DNA from: Siderastrea siderea
Taxonomy: Eukaryota > Cnidaria > Anthozoa > Scleractinia > Rhizangiidae
Direction: 5' to 3'
Assembly (NCBI GenBank): GCA_964030785.1
Contig: OZ034970.1
Coordinates: forward strand, 38,493,401 to 38,557,400
DNA length: 64,000 nt
In this document: positions 32,168 to 43,868 of the stretch, in pieces
Layout: each line of letters opens with the position of its first letter
Position numbering within the stretch: the stretch's first letter is position 1
Made by a program: the position numbers and the translations under genes
Notes under the pieces: model-generated
Database searches by the model: none
Told to the model about the DNA's origin: nothing
Seen by the model: only the letters and a program-made list of their open reading frames with translations

Positions 32168-34901
32168 TGCAAAGTTCACTCAGCATAGCGCTCATGTGGA
32201 GTACTAGTTGGCATGGAGGTGTAAGCACTGTGGTTCATATATGGTGTCATTCCAAATCATGCAGTACTGGGAAACTAGTTGGTGCCTTTACATTGTGTTG
32301 CTGGTTCATGTGCCAGAATGTACGACATTTCAACTGAGGATCACTGAAATCATACCAAAGTCTCACTTGTTAGCTTTTGGTAGGTCAAGGTGCGATGTCT
32401 GTACCAGGTGTTATTTGTAAATAGACAGTCATGCAGTCACATGACTACAAACCAGTGGCTTTCTTTTATCAAATTGCTGTAGTTGTTTATCTGCAAAGAC
32501 GTCATTCTTCGAACTTGAGTTGGCTCTTATAAAAGGAAGCTTTCTGTGGCAGCTTTCAAAAGTTGTTAATTCTGGTTAATTATTAACTTAATATCCTCGT
32601 ACAATTTGTTGGCGACAAAAGCTGTAAGTTGTAACTTGGTAACAGCTCTGTGACAGTGTAAAGTTTTATGTCCCATTGTATCATACATAGTTTTTTAAAA
32701 TAAAATTTGAATTGATATGATGACTGAGGTCTTTTGTGTGGAATGGATACTCATTTATACAATAGTACAACAGTCTGTTCGCAAAACCTGCATTGCTAAT
32801 TGTGCCGCTCCTATAAGAGTTGCATGACACCCAGGATAATTAATGTTACCCTGAAATGCATCATTCTGAAGGCAAAGTGACTCTAAATTCTTTTTTGGTA
32901 GGGGGGGGGGGCAAACTTGAACTATGGATAAAATATTTTCTGGACAGCTATCTCTTATCCAGGGGGCACTATGTTTATTGTGTATTATTTATTTCATATT
33001 ATTTTATTTGAACTATTCAGATGAGCAGAACAATATCATTTTTGTTTGTTCTACACGAGGAATCAATTGCACAAACTTCATAGCAACAGCTGTTGAATTT
33101 ATTATAAAATGTTTGTTTGTAGTGGCTGTTACATCTAAGTGCAATTACGTTTGCTTTATGATACACTTTGTACAAAACTAATAAGCCAAGACCGATATAC
33201 ACTGACAAGAGTAGCCAACACTTCTCAGATTTTTGTCAAACGTTAGTTGTGTTGGTCTGCACTAGTTATATAAACTGTTCACTGGGAACAGTCTTGAATA
33301 TTTTGTTCTAACCTTAAGATGAAGGCATGCCTTTGTTAACATTCAAACACGTTCTCCAAAGTGTGGGAATACATGAAAGATTGAATGAATCTGGGCAATC
33401 AAGAGTGTGTTGGTTAACATATTTTATAGAAAGGACTGACATAGGGACAAAATCACAAAAAATCGACAAAACATTCAATCATTTAAAATGCAACGTCAGC
33501 TTTCTTAATGGCTGCTTATTTAACAGACTACTTCATTATGACATATTTACCGCTGTTGGTTTTTATTTAGAGTGATTTTCTATTACACACTGTTTAATGA
33601 TAAAAGTATTTAATGTGTACCTATAAACCACATCTGGAATTATCTGGCAGCCAAAATTGGCAAGATACAAGTTCAGCTAAAAGAGATTATTTTGATATGT
33701 TTTATTGGACTAGGCACCATTATCATGGCAACACAGCTGGTTGTAAACCAGCATTAAATAATGGATTGGTTACATTTTAAGAAAATCCAGTCGTTAGATT
33801 TTTTCCATCATTTGTCTCTAGAAAACCCAGAAAAACACTGGCCTATTAAGAATGGTCTCGTGAAATTTTGCCAGAGAGATCTACTGTTATTTTGTGTTTT
33901 GCATTTTAACGTTGTCTGAACATGTCCTCTGTCAGATTTCAATTTTTGTTTGCAGGTGAGTTAAGTGTGTTCTGAACATTCTACCAAATTTCATGAAATT
34001 CTAACGAGCGGTTCCGTAGAAATCAGTGCATTTCCACTTAATCGTGCAGTCACAATTTTCTGGTTAACTGCGCATGTGCTGCATTTGACAGGATTCTCGA
34101 TCTTTCTTGATCCATACAAACAAAATTATCCCAGAAAGGCAGGGTGTTTTCCAATAGTATTACTTTTTATACATTGAAAACAAACGTTTTTGACACATAA
34201 CAAACTGTTTGATTGTTAAGACGGAAAAAACACTTGCACAATCTTCATTGAACAAAATGAAATGATTGATGTACAGGCTCCAATTGTTTGTTTCTCTCAA
34301 AGCCTTGTGCGCGCGCTTATTCACGTCAGCAGCACAAATCGTAGAGCGCGCGCAAACTGTGTTCAGACACCTTCAATAAGATCTTTTCTATCCATGAGTG
34401 ATGTAGTCAAAATTAGTAATTAATATAGTTTTGAAACAAATAAAAAATGATGAGTTCAGTGCCGTGCAACTCCATTCCATCTAGCTAGAACACTGCTTTA
34501 TTAGGACGTTTTGTGCTGCACACTGTTAACTGAAAAACGTCAGGGTTTTCTAAACAAGTTTTAGAGTACAGTGATGATTCAATTTAGTGCCCTCTTTTCA
34601 ATGAGCCCCTGGTAATGTTAAGTGCTCCCCTTTGAATGACTGTTTGTTAATACGTGTCTCCTACTTTAATGAATACCCTACAATGAGTGTTTTGTGTTTT
34701 GAACACAAAAGGGCTAAGTGAGATAGTGTCTCATCTCCTTGGGGTGGTAAATCAAGTCATCACTGCATATGGCTAAAGATACAGAGTATGTAGCTAATTT
34801 CATTGAGTATACAGTTGACAAACTCGGGTGAAGTAATGGCCTTGGCCACCAGTTCTTAATGAAAACCCTGGCTCTGATACGGTCAATCTCAAATCCTACA
34901 G
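32168..34901. other. PRPF39 / GNMT spacer
   Basis: It contains the PRPF39 3' UTR up to about 32720 and, at the far end, the GNMT 3' UTR. A G run lies near 32901-32910. No exon with splice support was seen. Short CGCGCG-containing inverted motifs occur at about 34309-34355. Confidence 0.6.
32699..32704 (+). terminator. PRPF39 polyadenylation signal
   Basis: A canonical AATAAA occurs 532 bp after the stop codon in the expected 3' UTR. It is the first convincing one seen downstream. Confidence 0.6.
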
Positions 34902-37900
34902 TCAGCTTTCTGCCACACCATTCTCAGTGGTTGGCTTCCAGATCATGTGAACATAGTACGCTGGCAGCTCAACCTTTCCAAGGGGTTCGAAGTCAGCAAA
35001 TACTTCATGCCTTGCCTCCGCACCAAACACACCCTTAAGAAGGTCACTAAAGGTGCTGAGACGTAGTGGGCAGTACGACAGACGGAATTTGCTGCAAGTG
35101 AAAGGAAAGAGTGGTGTTGAAGAAATAAGTATTCACTTGATCTAAAATATTTATTGATTACATTTCATTTAAATTCTTTACTACACTGTAAGTTAACCCT
35201 TGAGATCAGGAACTGTTATTAACAGTCTCAAGTTTGGCAAAAAACAGGCAGAAGACAGGCAGAAAAACAGGCGGAAGACAGTAAGGAAGTGGGGGGGGGG
35301 GGGGGAGGATTGGAAGTGAAGAGTTTTTGGAAGCCCAGTGCTCCTGCCCCCCCAACAATTCTCCCAAGCAAGTGATCCTAACCACACACACAATGTTAGC
35401 AGATCTCTTGTCCAAATTGTACATACATTGTATAAACTGCAATCATGCCTTTAATAGTCATAATTAAATGCACGGTCAAGTTCAGAACATTTGATATTTC
35501 AAAGAGAGAGAGAAGCGTAATAACAGGAGTTATTTTCCATTTATTTTTCTCTGGGACTTCAGCTTCAGCTCCTGTCCTGGTTATTAAAATAACCAGGTGT
35601 TCATAGTAACAAGACACCCTCAGGGCAGGAGATAATTGTATAATGCTACATTATTTTATAGCATGGGAAAATGGGAAGGGCAATAAATAAAATACCTGAT
35701 TTCCCCTTCAGTTGACTTCCTCTTCTTTGCTGCTGGTTCTTCTCCCTCTTCCAAAAAATCATCTGACGCCTTGGAAGGGTCCACTGTATAGTCCAGTGTG
35801 ATCATGGATTCCCTGCCATCCACATACAGAACTGAAGTTTTGATGCTCTCAATACAGTCACTCTGTTGGACAAAAGAAGAAACATCTACTTTCCCTTACA
35901 ATAGCACTACTTAATCAATCTTACAGGTCGTGAGAATAAAGACAGTGATTATCAAAAGATTTACATTGATCTCGATTTTAATCAAACTCTCCCAAGTAGC
36001 ATCATAAGAAATATATGAAGAACAGAGTGAGGAAGACGTGTTGATATTGGGGCTAAAATTGTGAACCTGAGATTTTCTTACTAGATAGACAAGTTCTTCA
36101 AGTCCAGGATTTTAATTAAAAGTGTCATTTTAAACCTTGATAAATGAGCTTGAACTTAGGACAATCATGAATAGCACTGGGTCTGGCTGGCATTCAGTTT
36201 TATAGCTAAATTAGTTGTAGCCTAAAACATGATTGGTTTTGGTTTCACAGTTGGCTGGAAAGTGGCACAACAGGGTTACCTTGGGCGACCTCGGAGCACA
36301 TGTACAGTTAAGCAAATTCAAATTAATTTCACAATCAATTGAAAAACTGCTCAAAGAACTGTGAAGTTAAGGACATTAAAACAACTTACATTGTAATACA
36401 AGTTACGTGAAGGGGCTTTTCCAGTATCAAGAATGGCATCATAATTGCGGTGATCAACAAAAAGCACCCCGCCTGGTTTCAACATGTCCTTGAAGTTTTG
36501 AATTGCCACCTTCTGGTTATGAAGGTCTCCTTGGAAGTCTGGTAAATGAGCAAATGAATTGCCCAGACAGATGACTGCATCAAAGCCTCCTTCAGGTACC
36601 TCGATTTGGGCCTCGTGTAAGGCCAACCAGTTGCCCTCTTCAATTACTGGAAGAAGAGAAAATCAACCAGAGATTTTCTTAACGCTTTATTTCCTTAAAG
36701 GGCCAGTCTCATATGGCGATCTTCCTGTCTTCTTTGTTACAATTTTGATCAATTTATATCAAAATACCTTGCTCACACATGAATTGCTTTTAGACCACCA
36801 AGGGGACAATATTAAATGAATTTTCAAAACAAAAACAGGCCAAAATTAGTTTTTAGAGATTCTATCTGAGACACAAGGGCAGAAACTTGAAAAATTCTGC
36901 CAGAAGTTTTCAAGTCAGATGCCACTTCCATCCTGGCCATCCCTATCCAGACATACTTATTATAGTTTCCATGAACTGGAATACCCATTTAATACTACTG
37001 GACCATTATTTTTAGGCTTCCATAGATAAAAATGTGCCTTTTGGCTTTTCATAGTAATACTAAAAATTGATGAGACTGTCCCTTTAAGGAATGTAATAAA
37101 CATACATTGTAAACGTAACGTAAAAGAAGCATTACAAGTGGTGATCATTGCGCATGTGGAATAAGATGAGATGCCGAGCCTCTTTCAGCTTATCCAGGAG
37201 TCTCCTGTATTTGGACCAAATCTCCTAGTTTCCCAGTTGGAAAACAAAAATTAATCTTTCATAAAAACATGACATTAGGATGAAACTAAAATTTACCAAT
37301 GATTTTCCAATAATCTTAAACACGATCCAAAGTCGGCATATTTCAGATCTCTAGCAACTGGCATCTCTATTATTCTTGAGCCCAAAAGAGTGCGTTTCTT
37401 CCGAGTAGATGCTTGTGGAAAAATTCACTAAGAATAAGATTGTTAAAGGTGCACTCTGCTGTCACTAATACTTTAACTTTAATCCTAGAATGAACCCACC
37501 CAATGGACTGTACATACAACAGTTACAATGATTGTAACTAGGAGATTTAGAGGATTTTTAAAATGGAATTTGCTCACAATCAGTAAGCTTACCCCAGTCA
37601 TCAAAAGCTTCCTCTTTGCGGCGCTGCCAGCGGATTTTCCATGCTTGTTTTAACATTTTGTCACTCGCATCTGTGCTTGTTACCTTGAAGTTGTTTTCAA
37701 GCAGCATTATAGAATCCACTCTGAAAATGGCAGCAGAACTTAAACATACTGATCAAACTGTGAATTATTACAGAATCAATGTGACAACTCCCAGGGCTAT
37801 GGGACGTTAAAGGAACTATGTCACGGCGTTTTCATTCATTTTTCTGATCTGACAAAATTATTTTCTCATTAACGGAAACCTCAAAATAATAGTTTCCTAA

Positions 37901-40611
37901 GTAAGAAAAACACTAAAGAAGTAATAATTAACCAAAACTAAACAAGGATGGTTACGACTGAGGGAGATTAAGATGGATTACGAATGACAAACTTGAAAAA
38001 ACTTGCCAGCTTTTTCAAGTTGCGTTATCCGTGACATAGCTCCTTTAACCCTTAAAGCCCCAATACCAACATGTATGTTCTCCGGGTGTTCTCCAATATT
38101 CTTATGACACTACTTGTGAGAATTTGATTAAATATCAAGGTACATCAACTTTGGTGATCATTTTCTTTATTCTGGAGACCTGTATGTTTGATCAAGTAGT
38201 GTTATTGTAAGGAGAAATTATTACAGGTCCTGCTGTTCTGTTACTGCTACAAGGAAGTATTTAGCAAAGAAAACTTTACCTTGACAAGTGACGTCCTTCC
38301 TTTTTTATCAAGCCCCAAGACTTGAAAGGAGAAGGAAGGGCAACCTTAATACCAATCGACAAATGACAACTGCATACATCCTGCAGTTCCCTGAGATTTT
38401 ACAATCTCGGAACTCAAGTTTGGGTTTCTATCTGTAAATAAACATCAGCACCAATGGAAGGTTTAATCCAGTAATGGCAGATAACCATGATGTTAAAATT
38501 CAAACAAACTGCAAAACTATAGCTAGTGCAGTCAGACTGTCACCAACACACAGTCCGTCTGTAGGTGGACATGGGTGTTCCAAGGGGTGTCCACTTATGG
38601 GAGGTTCATGAACCCCAGAAAGGGACAACCTTTAAGTTTTTGGTAGGGGAGTGTCACCCAGTTGAAGACCAGAACCATAAGGTAAGGTACGTTTTTTCTT
38701 GAGGGGGGGGGGGGGGGTGGGAGGGCTGGGGAATTTTGGTATTTTTTCCCAAAAAAGAGTTGGCCCTCCCTTGCGTTTTAATAAAAAACTCCTTACCCCC
38801 CACCTTTAGGTGACTGACAAAAGTGTGACCCTCCCATCACTACTACATGGTATGTTCCATGCTGTAGAAACCTCAGAACATTTCGCTTGTGAACGCAAAG
38901 TGTTTGAATAGGAATATATCTCGATATTGAATGTGTGCGTGCTGAAACAAGGAAAATGCGAACAATCAGTGTGGGATATTTACATTTTATAGCTGAAGTT
39001 TGAATATGGAAGTATAAAACACCAAATTAAATCAAAGTAGGTGAAAAGAAAAACTTAATCTGTAAGAAAAATGGAAAGCAACATCACAAAAATTCTCATT
39101 AAAAAATTCTGGAAAAGATGTGTGACCCTCCCTTGAATAGCTCACATGAGGTATGGCCCTCCCCTTTTGGTACTCACTTTCACTGATGACCCTCCCCTCC
39201 GAGGCCCCAGCCTCCTCCCCTCTGAGGCCCCAGCCTCCCCCCCCCCAAGAAAAAACGTACCTTTCCTAAACAGACCTCGCATCTTTAATCTACACCCATT
39301 TTCAGGCCTGGCCTTAATTGATTTCTTTTTCCATATTTGTAGTGATATAGTGGTAGATTGAGCTTAAATACATCTCCCCCCCTCCCCCTCCACCCAAAAA
39401 AAATTCTTTGGATACTTCTTTCTCTAATTTTTATTTGAGTGTGCAAAGACAGATACGTTCCCTTAAAACCACACCAAGTTTCAAAGTAGTAGGCTGAGAA
39501 CCACACCTAATTCCAGTCAAAATGACCAAAAATTCACAACCGTTCTTAAAGACCAAAAAAGGTTCAAGAACCATTCCCTTTGGCACCTTTTGGGGGGGTA
39601 CGTCTCCAGGGATGATTTTACTCTTGGATCAAACAGAAAAGGGAACTTTATTTAGAATCTTTGGAATGGGTGAACCTTCCCTGGAAAATGATTCCTACTG
39701 TTGACTCTGTGGAAGTAATCAATTGAAAGATCAAAAGAAAGATACCATTCAAATGAAAAATGCAGGGCTCTGGCTTTTGAGTCTGTGGATTAAGTCCTGA
39801 TGACTGTGAAAGCTATTCAGCAGTACTTTCCTGTGGTAATGTTTACTTGTGCAGCTTAAAAATGTGTACATATTCAATGAAAGTTGAGGGCAAGTTGAAA
39901 AAGCACAGTTCACCATTAAATCACGGTCTTGGCCGCTCAAACAAACGTGAGAGCTTTAAGAAATTTTATCACGTACCGAACTTGAAACCAGAATATAACC
40001 TGATGGTAATCAAGGTGAACCGGCTTCACATCAAGAGAGACAAGCCGAATACAATTGCACTGTTGACCTCTCTGAAATACAATGGATGCCACGAGTTCAA
40101 AACAAGACAAGACATATAAGCTCACGAGACTATGAACTTTCCACGTAACGTGGATTTATTTACCAGCTCTCAGTGTTAGAAACTTAGGATAATTTTGTAA
40201 CAAATCTCAGCAATACAGGCAACTGAAAATAATAAGGACTTCAGCAAATCAAATATGTACACAACCCATATGCATTCTAAAGTTCTCTCGAGTAGTAAAT
40301 TTCAGCGACGTGTCCATATCAAGGAAATAGATTTTGAATTCAACACGTCGATATGCTGCATGTTTTATTTACTCCATACTACGATTTTAATTCGTTATTT
40401 CTTACCCTGTGCCACAAGCGACATCTAGGATGTGTTTGATCTCGTTTTCTTTCAAGAGGTTGCAGAAGAACTCTCTGTACGACTCGGTTCTTTTCTTGTG
40501 ACCGCCGATGTAATGCTGCCAAACTTTAGCTGCCTTTCCATCGGCGTACTGGTCGGGAATACCCGAAACACCGATTCCCAGAGAACGCGTACGATAAACA
40601 CTGTCAACCAT
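34902..40611 (-). CDS. GNMT: Glycine N-methyltransferase, 5 exons, 315 aa
   Basis: Minus-strand exons are 40611-40406, 37720-37593, 36646-36390, 35862-35696 and 35091-34902; the CDS is 948 nt. The N-terminus [20 protein letters not shown] is nearly the human start. The SAM-binding motif I DVACGTG is at residues 63-69, followed by the acidic loop TSTDASDKM. Then come [25 protein letters not shown] and [10 protein letters not shown], all GNMT hallmarks. The last exon has SKFRLSYCP and ends with AYYVHMIWK. The enzyme methylates glycine to sarcosine with S-adenosylmethionine, in the cytosol, and buffers the SAM/SAH ratio. The loop before SKFRLSY is longer than in human GNMT (295 aa) and is charged, with [13 protein letters not shown] resembling a nuclear-import motif. 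Introns 1 and 2 carry several transposons. Confidence 0.95.
35926..36064 (-). repeat. Dispersed repeat family A, copy 4 (GNMT intron 3)
   Basis: Minus-oriented copy with GAGAATAAAGACAGTGATTA and ending GTGTTGATATTGGGGCTAAA. Confidence 0.65.
36699..37083. mobile_element. TTAA-flanked MITE, GNMT intron 2
   Basis: The ends AGGGCCAGTCTCA and TGAGACTGTCCCT are inverted copies, with TTAA on both sides (36695-36698 and 37084-37087). About 385 bp, no ORF. The TTAA sites suggest piggyBac-type mobilisation. Confidence 0.8.
37811..38044. mobile_element. TTAA-flanked MITE, GNMT intron 1
   Basis: The ends AGGAACTATGTCACGG and CCGTGACATAGCTCCT are inverted copies, flanked by TTAA at 37807-37810 and 38045-38048. 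About 234 bp, no ORF. Confidence 0.8.
38049..38235 (+). repeat. Dispersed repeat family A, copy 5 (GNMT intron 1)
   Basis: The most complete plus-oriented copy. It starts with TTAAAGCCCCAATACCAAC-like sequence directly against the TTAA element, and ends near GTAAGGAGAAATTATTACAG. Confidence 0.7.
38694..39263. mobile_element. 0.57-kb G-rich-ended MITE, GNMT intron 1
   Basis: The left end AAGGTACGTTTTTTCTTGAG runs into a G tract. The right end, a C tract followed by AAGAAAAAACGTACCTT, is its inverted copy. The interior repeats GACCCTCCC motifs. No ORF. Confidence 0.75.
39735..39870 (+). repeat. Repeat family B, isolated degenerate unit (GNMT intron 1)
   Basis: It shows the family signature in order: CATTCAAATGAAA, TTTTGAGTCTGTGGATTAAG, GAAAGCTATTCAGCAGTACT, TTCCTGTGGTAATGTTTA. 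Confidence 0.7.
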
Positions 40612-41178
40612 GCTGAATTCGGTGTTTTCAAAATTTCCCTTTCCCTAGAATCTCTACAACGCCGCGATGCAAATTGATTGTCGGACAAACTTTCCTGTTT
40701 TTTTGGTAGAAATCGACTTTCAGGTTGTAGAGAAGTTGTAAAGCAGCCGGATTACTGGAAAGACTTGTTTTGGTTTCCTTATATGGAGGGCCTATCGTTC
40801 TCTTGTTTCTGTATATGGAATACATTGCCTTATTTGGTGACCTGTTGGGGGTGTGACTCGGTGTCAAAAAAACCCGCGAGATTCTCGTTTGGCGGGAATT
40901 ATTCAGTCAACCGACGCGGTTAATTAAAGAGAAAAATATTACGAAAAAATTTTTTAGACTGTGTTTCATATGACCTCATACCTCTTATGCGTCTAGAAGC
41001 AACTAATGTCCATATTGTAGGACTTATTTTTTCACTAAGGAGAGATGCCTGCTTTAACAATGTTGGCTTTCTTTTTTAAATCTTTGAAGAGATGTACGTT
41101 TGAGGGAGCTAAAAATTGTAGTGTTGTGTGTAGCTAAGACCACTTTGTAGAGGTGTCCGCGTAGGTGAAGACCGCTTA

Positions 41179-41394
41179 GGGACGGACCATTAGGAAAGTT
41201 ATGGGGGAGGGGGGGGGGGTGGGGTCGAAGTACAAAAAAATCATGCAAGGGAAAATTGAGTGAAAAAATTAAGGTAGCCCAGAAAAAAGTTCCTGCATAC
41301 GGAAAAATATTCGTGCAAGGGAAATGTTAACGAAAACAATTCGTGCAGCTCGAAAATTCCCCACACCCCCATAACATTTCTAATGGTCCGTCCC
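41179..41394. mobile_element. TTA-flanked MITE, PIF/Harbinger type
   Basis: The left end is GGGACGGACCATTAGGAAAG and the right end folded back is GGGACGGACCATTAGAAATG. TTA flanks both ends (41176-41178 and 41395-41397). A 3-bp TTA duplication with G-rich ends is typical of PIF/Harbinger elements. Internal TCGTGCA motifs repeat. Confidence 0.8.
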
Positions 41395-41642
41395 TTACGG
41401 GACGTGACTGCTTCCGAGGTCTCTGAAGGGTAATCGAGCCAGAGAAGATTTTAGACCAGTGAAGGCTACAGTGAGATGGTTGACTTGGAGTATCTAAATA
41501 AGTAGCGGAAATAATTGACCCGCAATCGCAAAATTAAAAAGAGCTATTGAGTTTATTTTTTTACACACGAAGGACGTAATTTATATAATATTTTTTGGCC
41601 GTCAGCTCCATTACTAATTGCATCAAACTTTTAGGGCCTGTT

Positions 41643-42961
41643 AGGAACCGGTCAATAAGTATGGGGGGGGGGGGGGGGGGTTGGGCCGGAGCATTTGGAA
41701 AAGTGGTGGCCCAAAAATGCATAACCCACCCCCTAATATGTGGGCATAAAATCTGCTGACCCACTCCAAAGAATTGGCTGAAAATAACATGACCCACCCC
41801 CCAGGAGACAACATTACTTTTTCGTGTTGTTCGTCCATATCTTATTTTAATTAATTATTTGAGTGGATTTCACATGTTAAACATGCACACATGATAATAC
41901 TGGATGTTAATTATACACAATAACTCACAATTACAGCTGTAGTGGTTACTGTATTAAAATGACCACTTAGATACTATGCAGCGTGCTGAGAAAAGAGTTC
42001 ACTTTTAATACAGAAAAATATTTTATCGATATACAGGGTTCTCGGTAACATTTTGACATGAGCGCCGAGGGCGCAAACATGCGTGCCAAAGGCAGGAACT
42101 TCTGGGGGTCCAGGGGCATGCCCCTCCGGGAAATTTTTGAAATTGGACTCTCTACAAATGCCATTTCCTGCGTTCCCTAGACCGGATTTCATTACATATA
42201 ACAGCATTTGATCATTCGTTTCCAATTGTATGAGTTACATAAGTGAGCAAAATACGGCTCAACTCTATCCGGCTTTGATAAACAAATACAAGATCATCTG
42301 ATTTAATTACACTTCAGGAAATAATGATTGTGCGTGAAAGTACTGGACCTTACATGTCAAACGACCGGATGTTACGTCCAGCCTCCGGCCTCAAACGAAA
42401 CCCCTGGATATAATATTTATATTTTTAATCACTTATGTTTATTGTTGGCTACAATTGCTGATGTTGACCCCTGCCTGTTCTTAATTGAATAGAATGTTGA
42501 GTTTCTGTCGTAGTTAAATTTGTAATATTGCTTCCAATACTAAACAACATTCATGTTAAATATTATTGTTAAATATTCCTTAAAGGAGTGACTATGTTTG
42601 TGACTCTGGAAGATCTTCAATATATGATAATTCTACCTGAATGTCGACTGACTTCTTTTCAGCATGAAATAATATGTAAACTTCCAACATTCAGCTTGTA
42701 GGGTTCTGTTTGCTCAATTGGTTTTTTCCTGCAAGTTTTATGTCATGTTTATGTAGATTTTGCAATAACTTTCCTCCCCCTAGGCTTACAGAAGGCTTTT
42801 GAAGTTTGCAGTATTTCAATATACAAGGCTTAAAATACGATGACCCACCCCTTCCTGGGGATGAAAATAGCATGACCCACTCCATTAGGAAGGCTGAAAA
42901 CGTAGTTACCCACCCCCTGCGTGCTCCGGCCCACCCCCTCCTATACTTATGATCAGTCCCT
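41643..42961. mobile_element. 1.3-kb non-autonomous element with G-rich ends
   Basis: The left end has a TCAATAAGTATGGGGG run, then GGGCCGGAGCA. The right end folded back reads GGGACTGATCATAAGTATAG, then GGGCCGGAGCA. Subterminal TGACCCACCCC motifs occur in several copies at both ends. Inside, 42060-42160 carries an odd palindromic GGGGCATGCCCCTCCGGG segment. No transposase ORF seen. Confidence 0.7.
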
Positions 42962-43868
42962 TATTTAAACGAAGTTTAGACGGAGTTTAACCTGAAACCG
43001 TCGCCCGAAGCATGATTTCAATCTCGCCAAAGCCTATGCTTAAATGTTGTCTCAGTGTAAACAATGTCAATGAGGTATATACCACAGTCCAGAAAAAACT
43101 GTTATAAAAAGATTTGGAGGTCTAGAGAATGTCTTAATCTGAGTCTTAAACCGCGGTCTAAGTTTAACCTCGAAAACTGACCCTTGAAGTTTGATTTACA
43201 ACACCTTTCATGATCTGTATTATTACGCCATTTTCAGCAAATATCAACAACTAATGATTAATGCCCTTTTTATTTGAATTTATTGCGAACTTAAAGTTGC
43301 ACATTTCTAGGATTGATCTGTTTACGAAAATAAGTGCATGTCGGCAATTGACTTAGCTAGTGTTAAATGGGCTCCGTTTAATGTATCCCAAAAGTTGCAC
43401 CGGTGCGACTTATAGTCTCTTTCCTTGGCCCACTGTCTACGAGAGAAGGTCCTAGAGTGGAATTTTTAAATTTACAGGTGAAAACTTTAAAATGTCCACG
43501 ATAATTTATTGAGCGCTGAAATCACGGGTAAATGACGGATAAAAAGGATATTTTAAAGCGTTCAATGTGCATTTTCAGAAAGAGATTGGCTTGATAAAAT
43601 TCGTTGAACTCTTCCCGGCCCCCAGTTTTGGCGAATTCGCCGTTTGCATAACATTTAATAATATTCATGTCATCCATGTGGGAGTTGTTTGTAACAGAGT
43701 TTGCCGTTATTGTGAAATGCACATTTCGTTGCTTCTGATTAAAGAATTACTTACATGACTTGGCCATTCATATTGACCTTGCAAGGAAGTTCAATGCAAG
43801 ATCAAGGAAAGACAATCGGTGGGTCAAAGAAGAGACTTTAATCGTGCATTTTTAAGGCTTATGATCGC

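Larger units (their letters stand above)
40612..43868. other. GNMT / TNF-like spacer
   Basis: It begins with the GNMT promoter region (no recognised motif) and holds two DNA elements (41179-41394 and 41643-42961). The rest, about 42970-43860, is unique-looking AT-rich DNA without a supported exon; it includes the 3' flank of the TNF-like gene. Confidence 0.55.
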
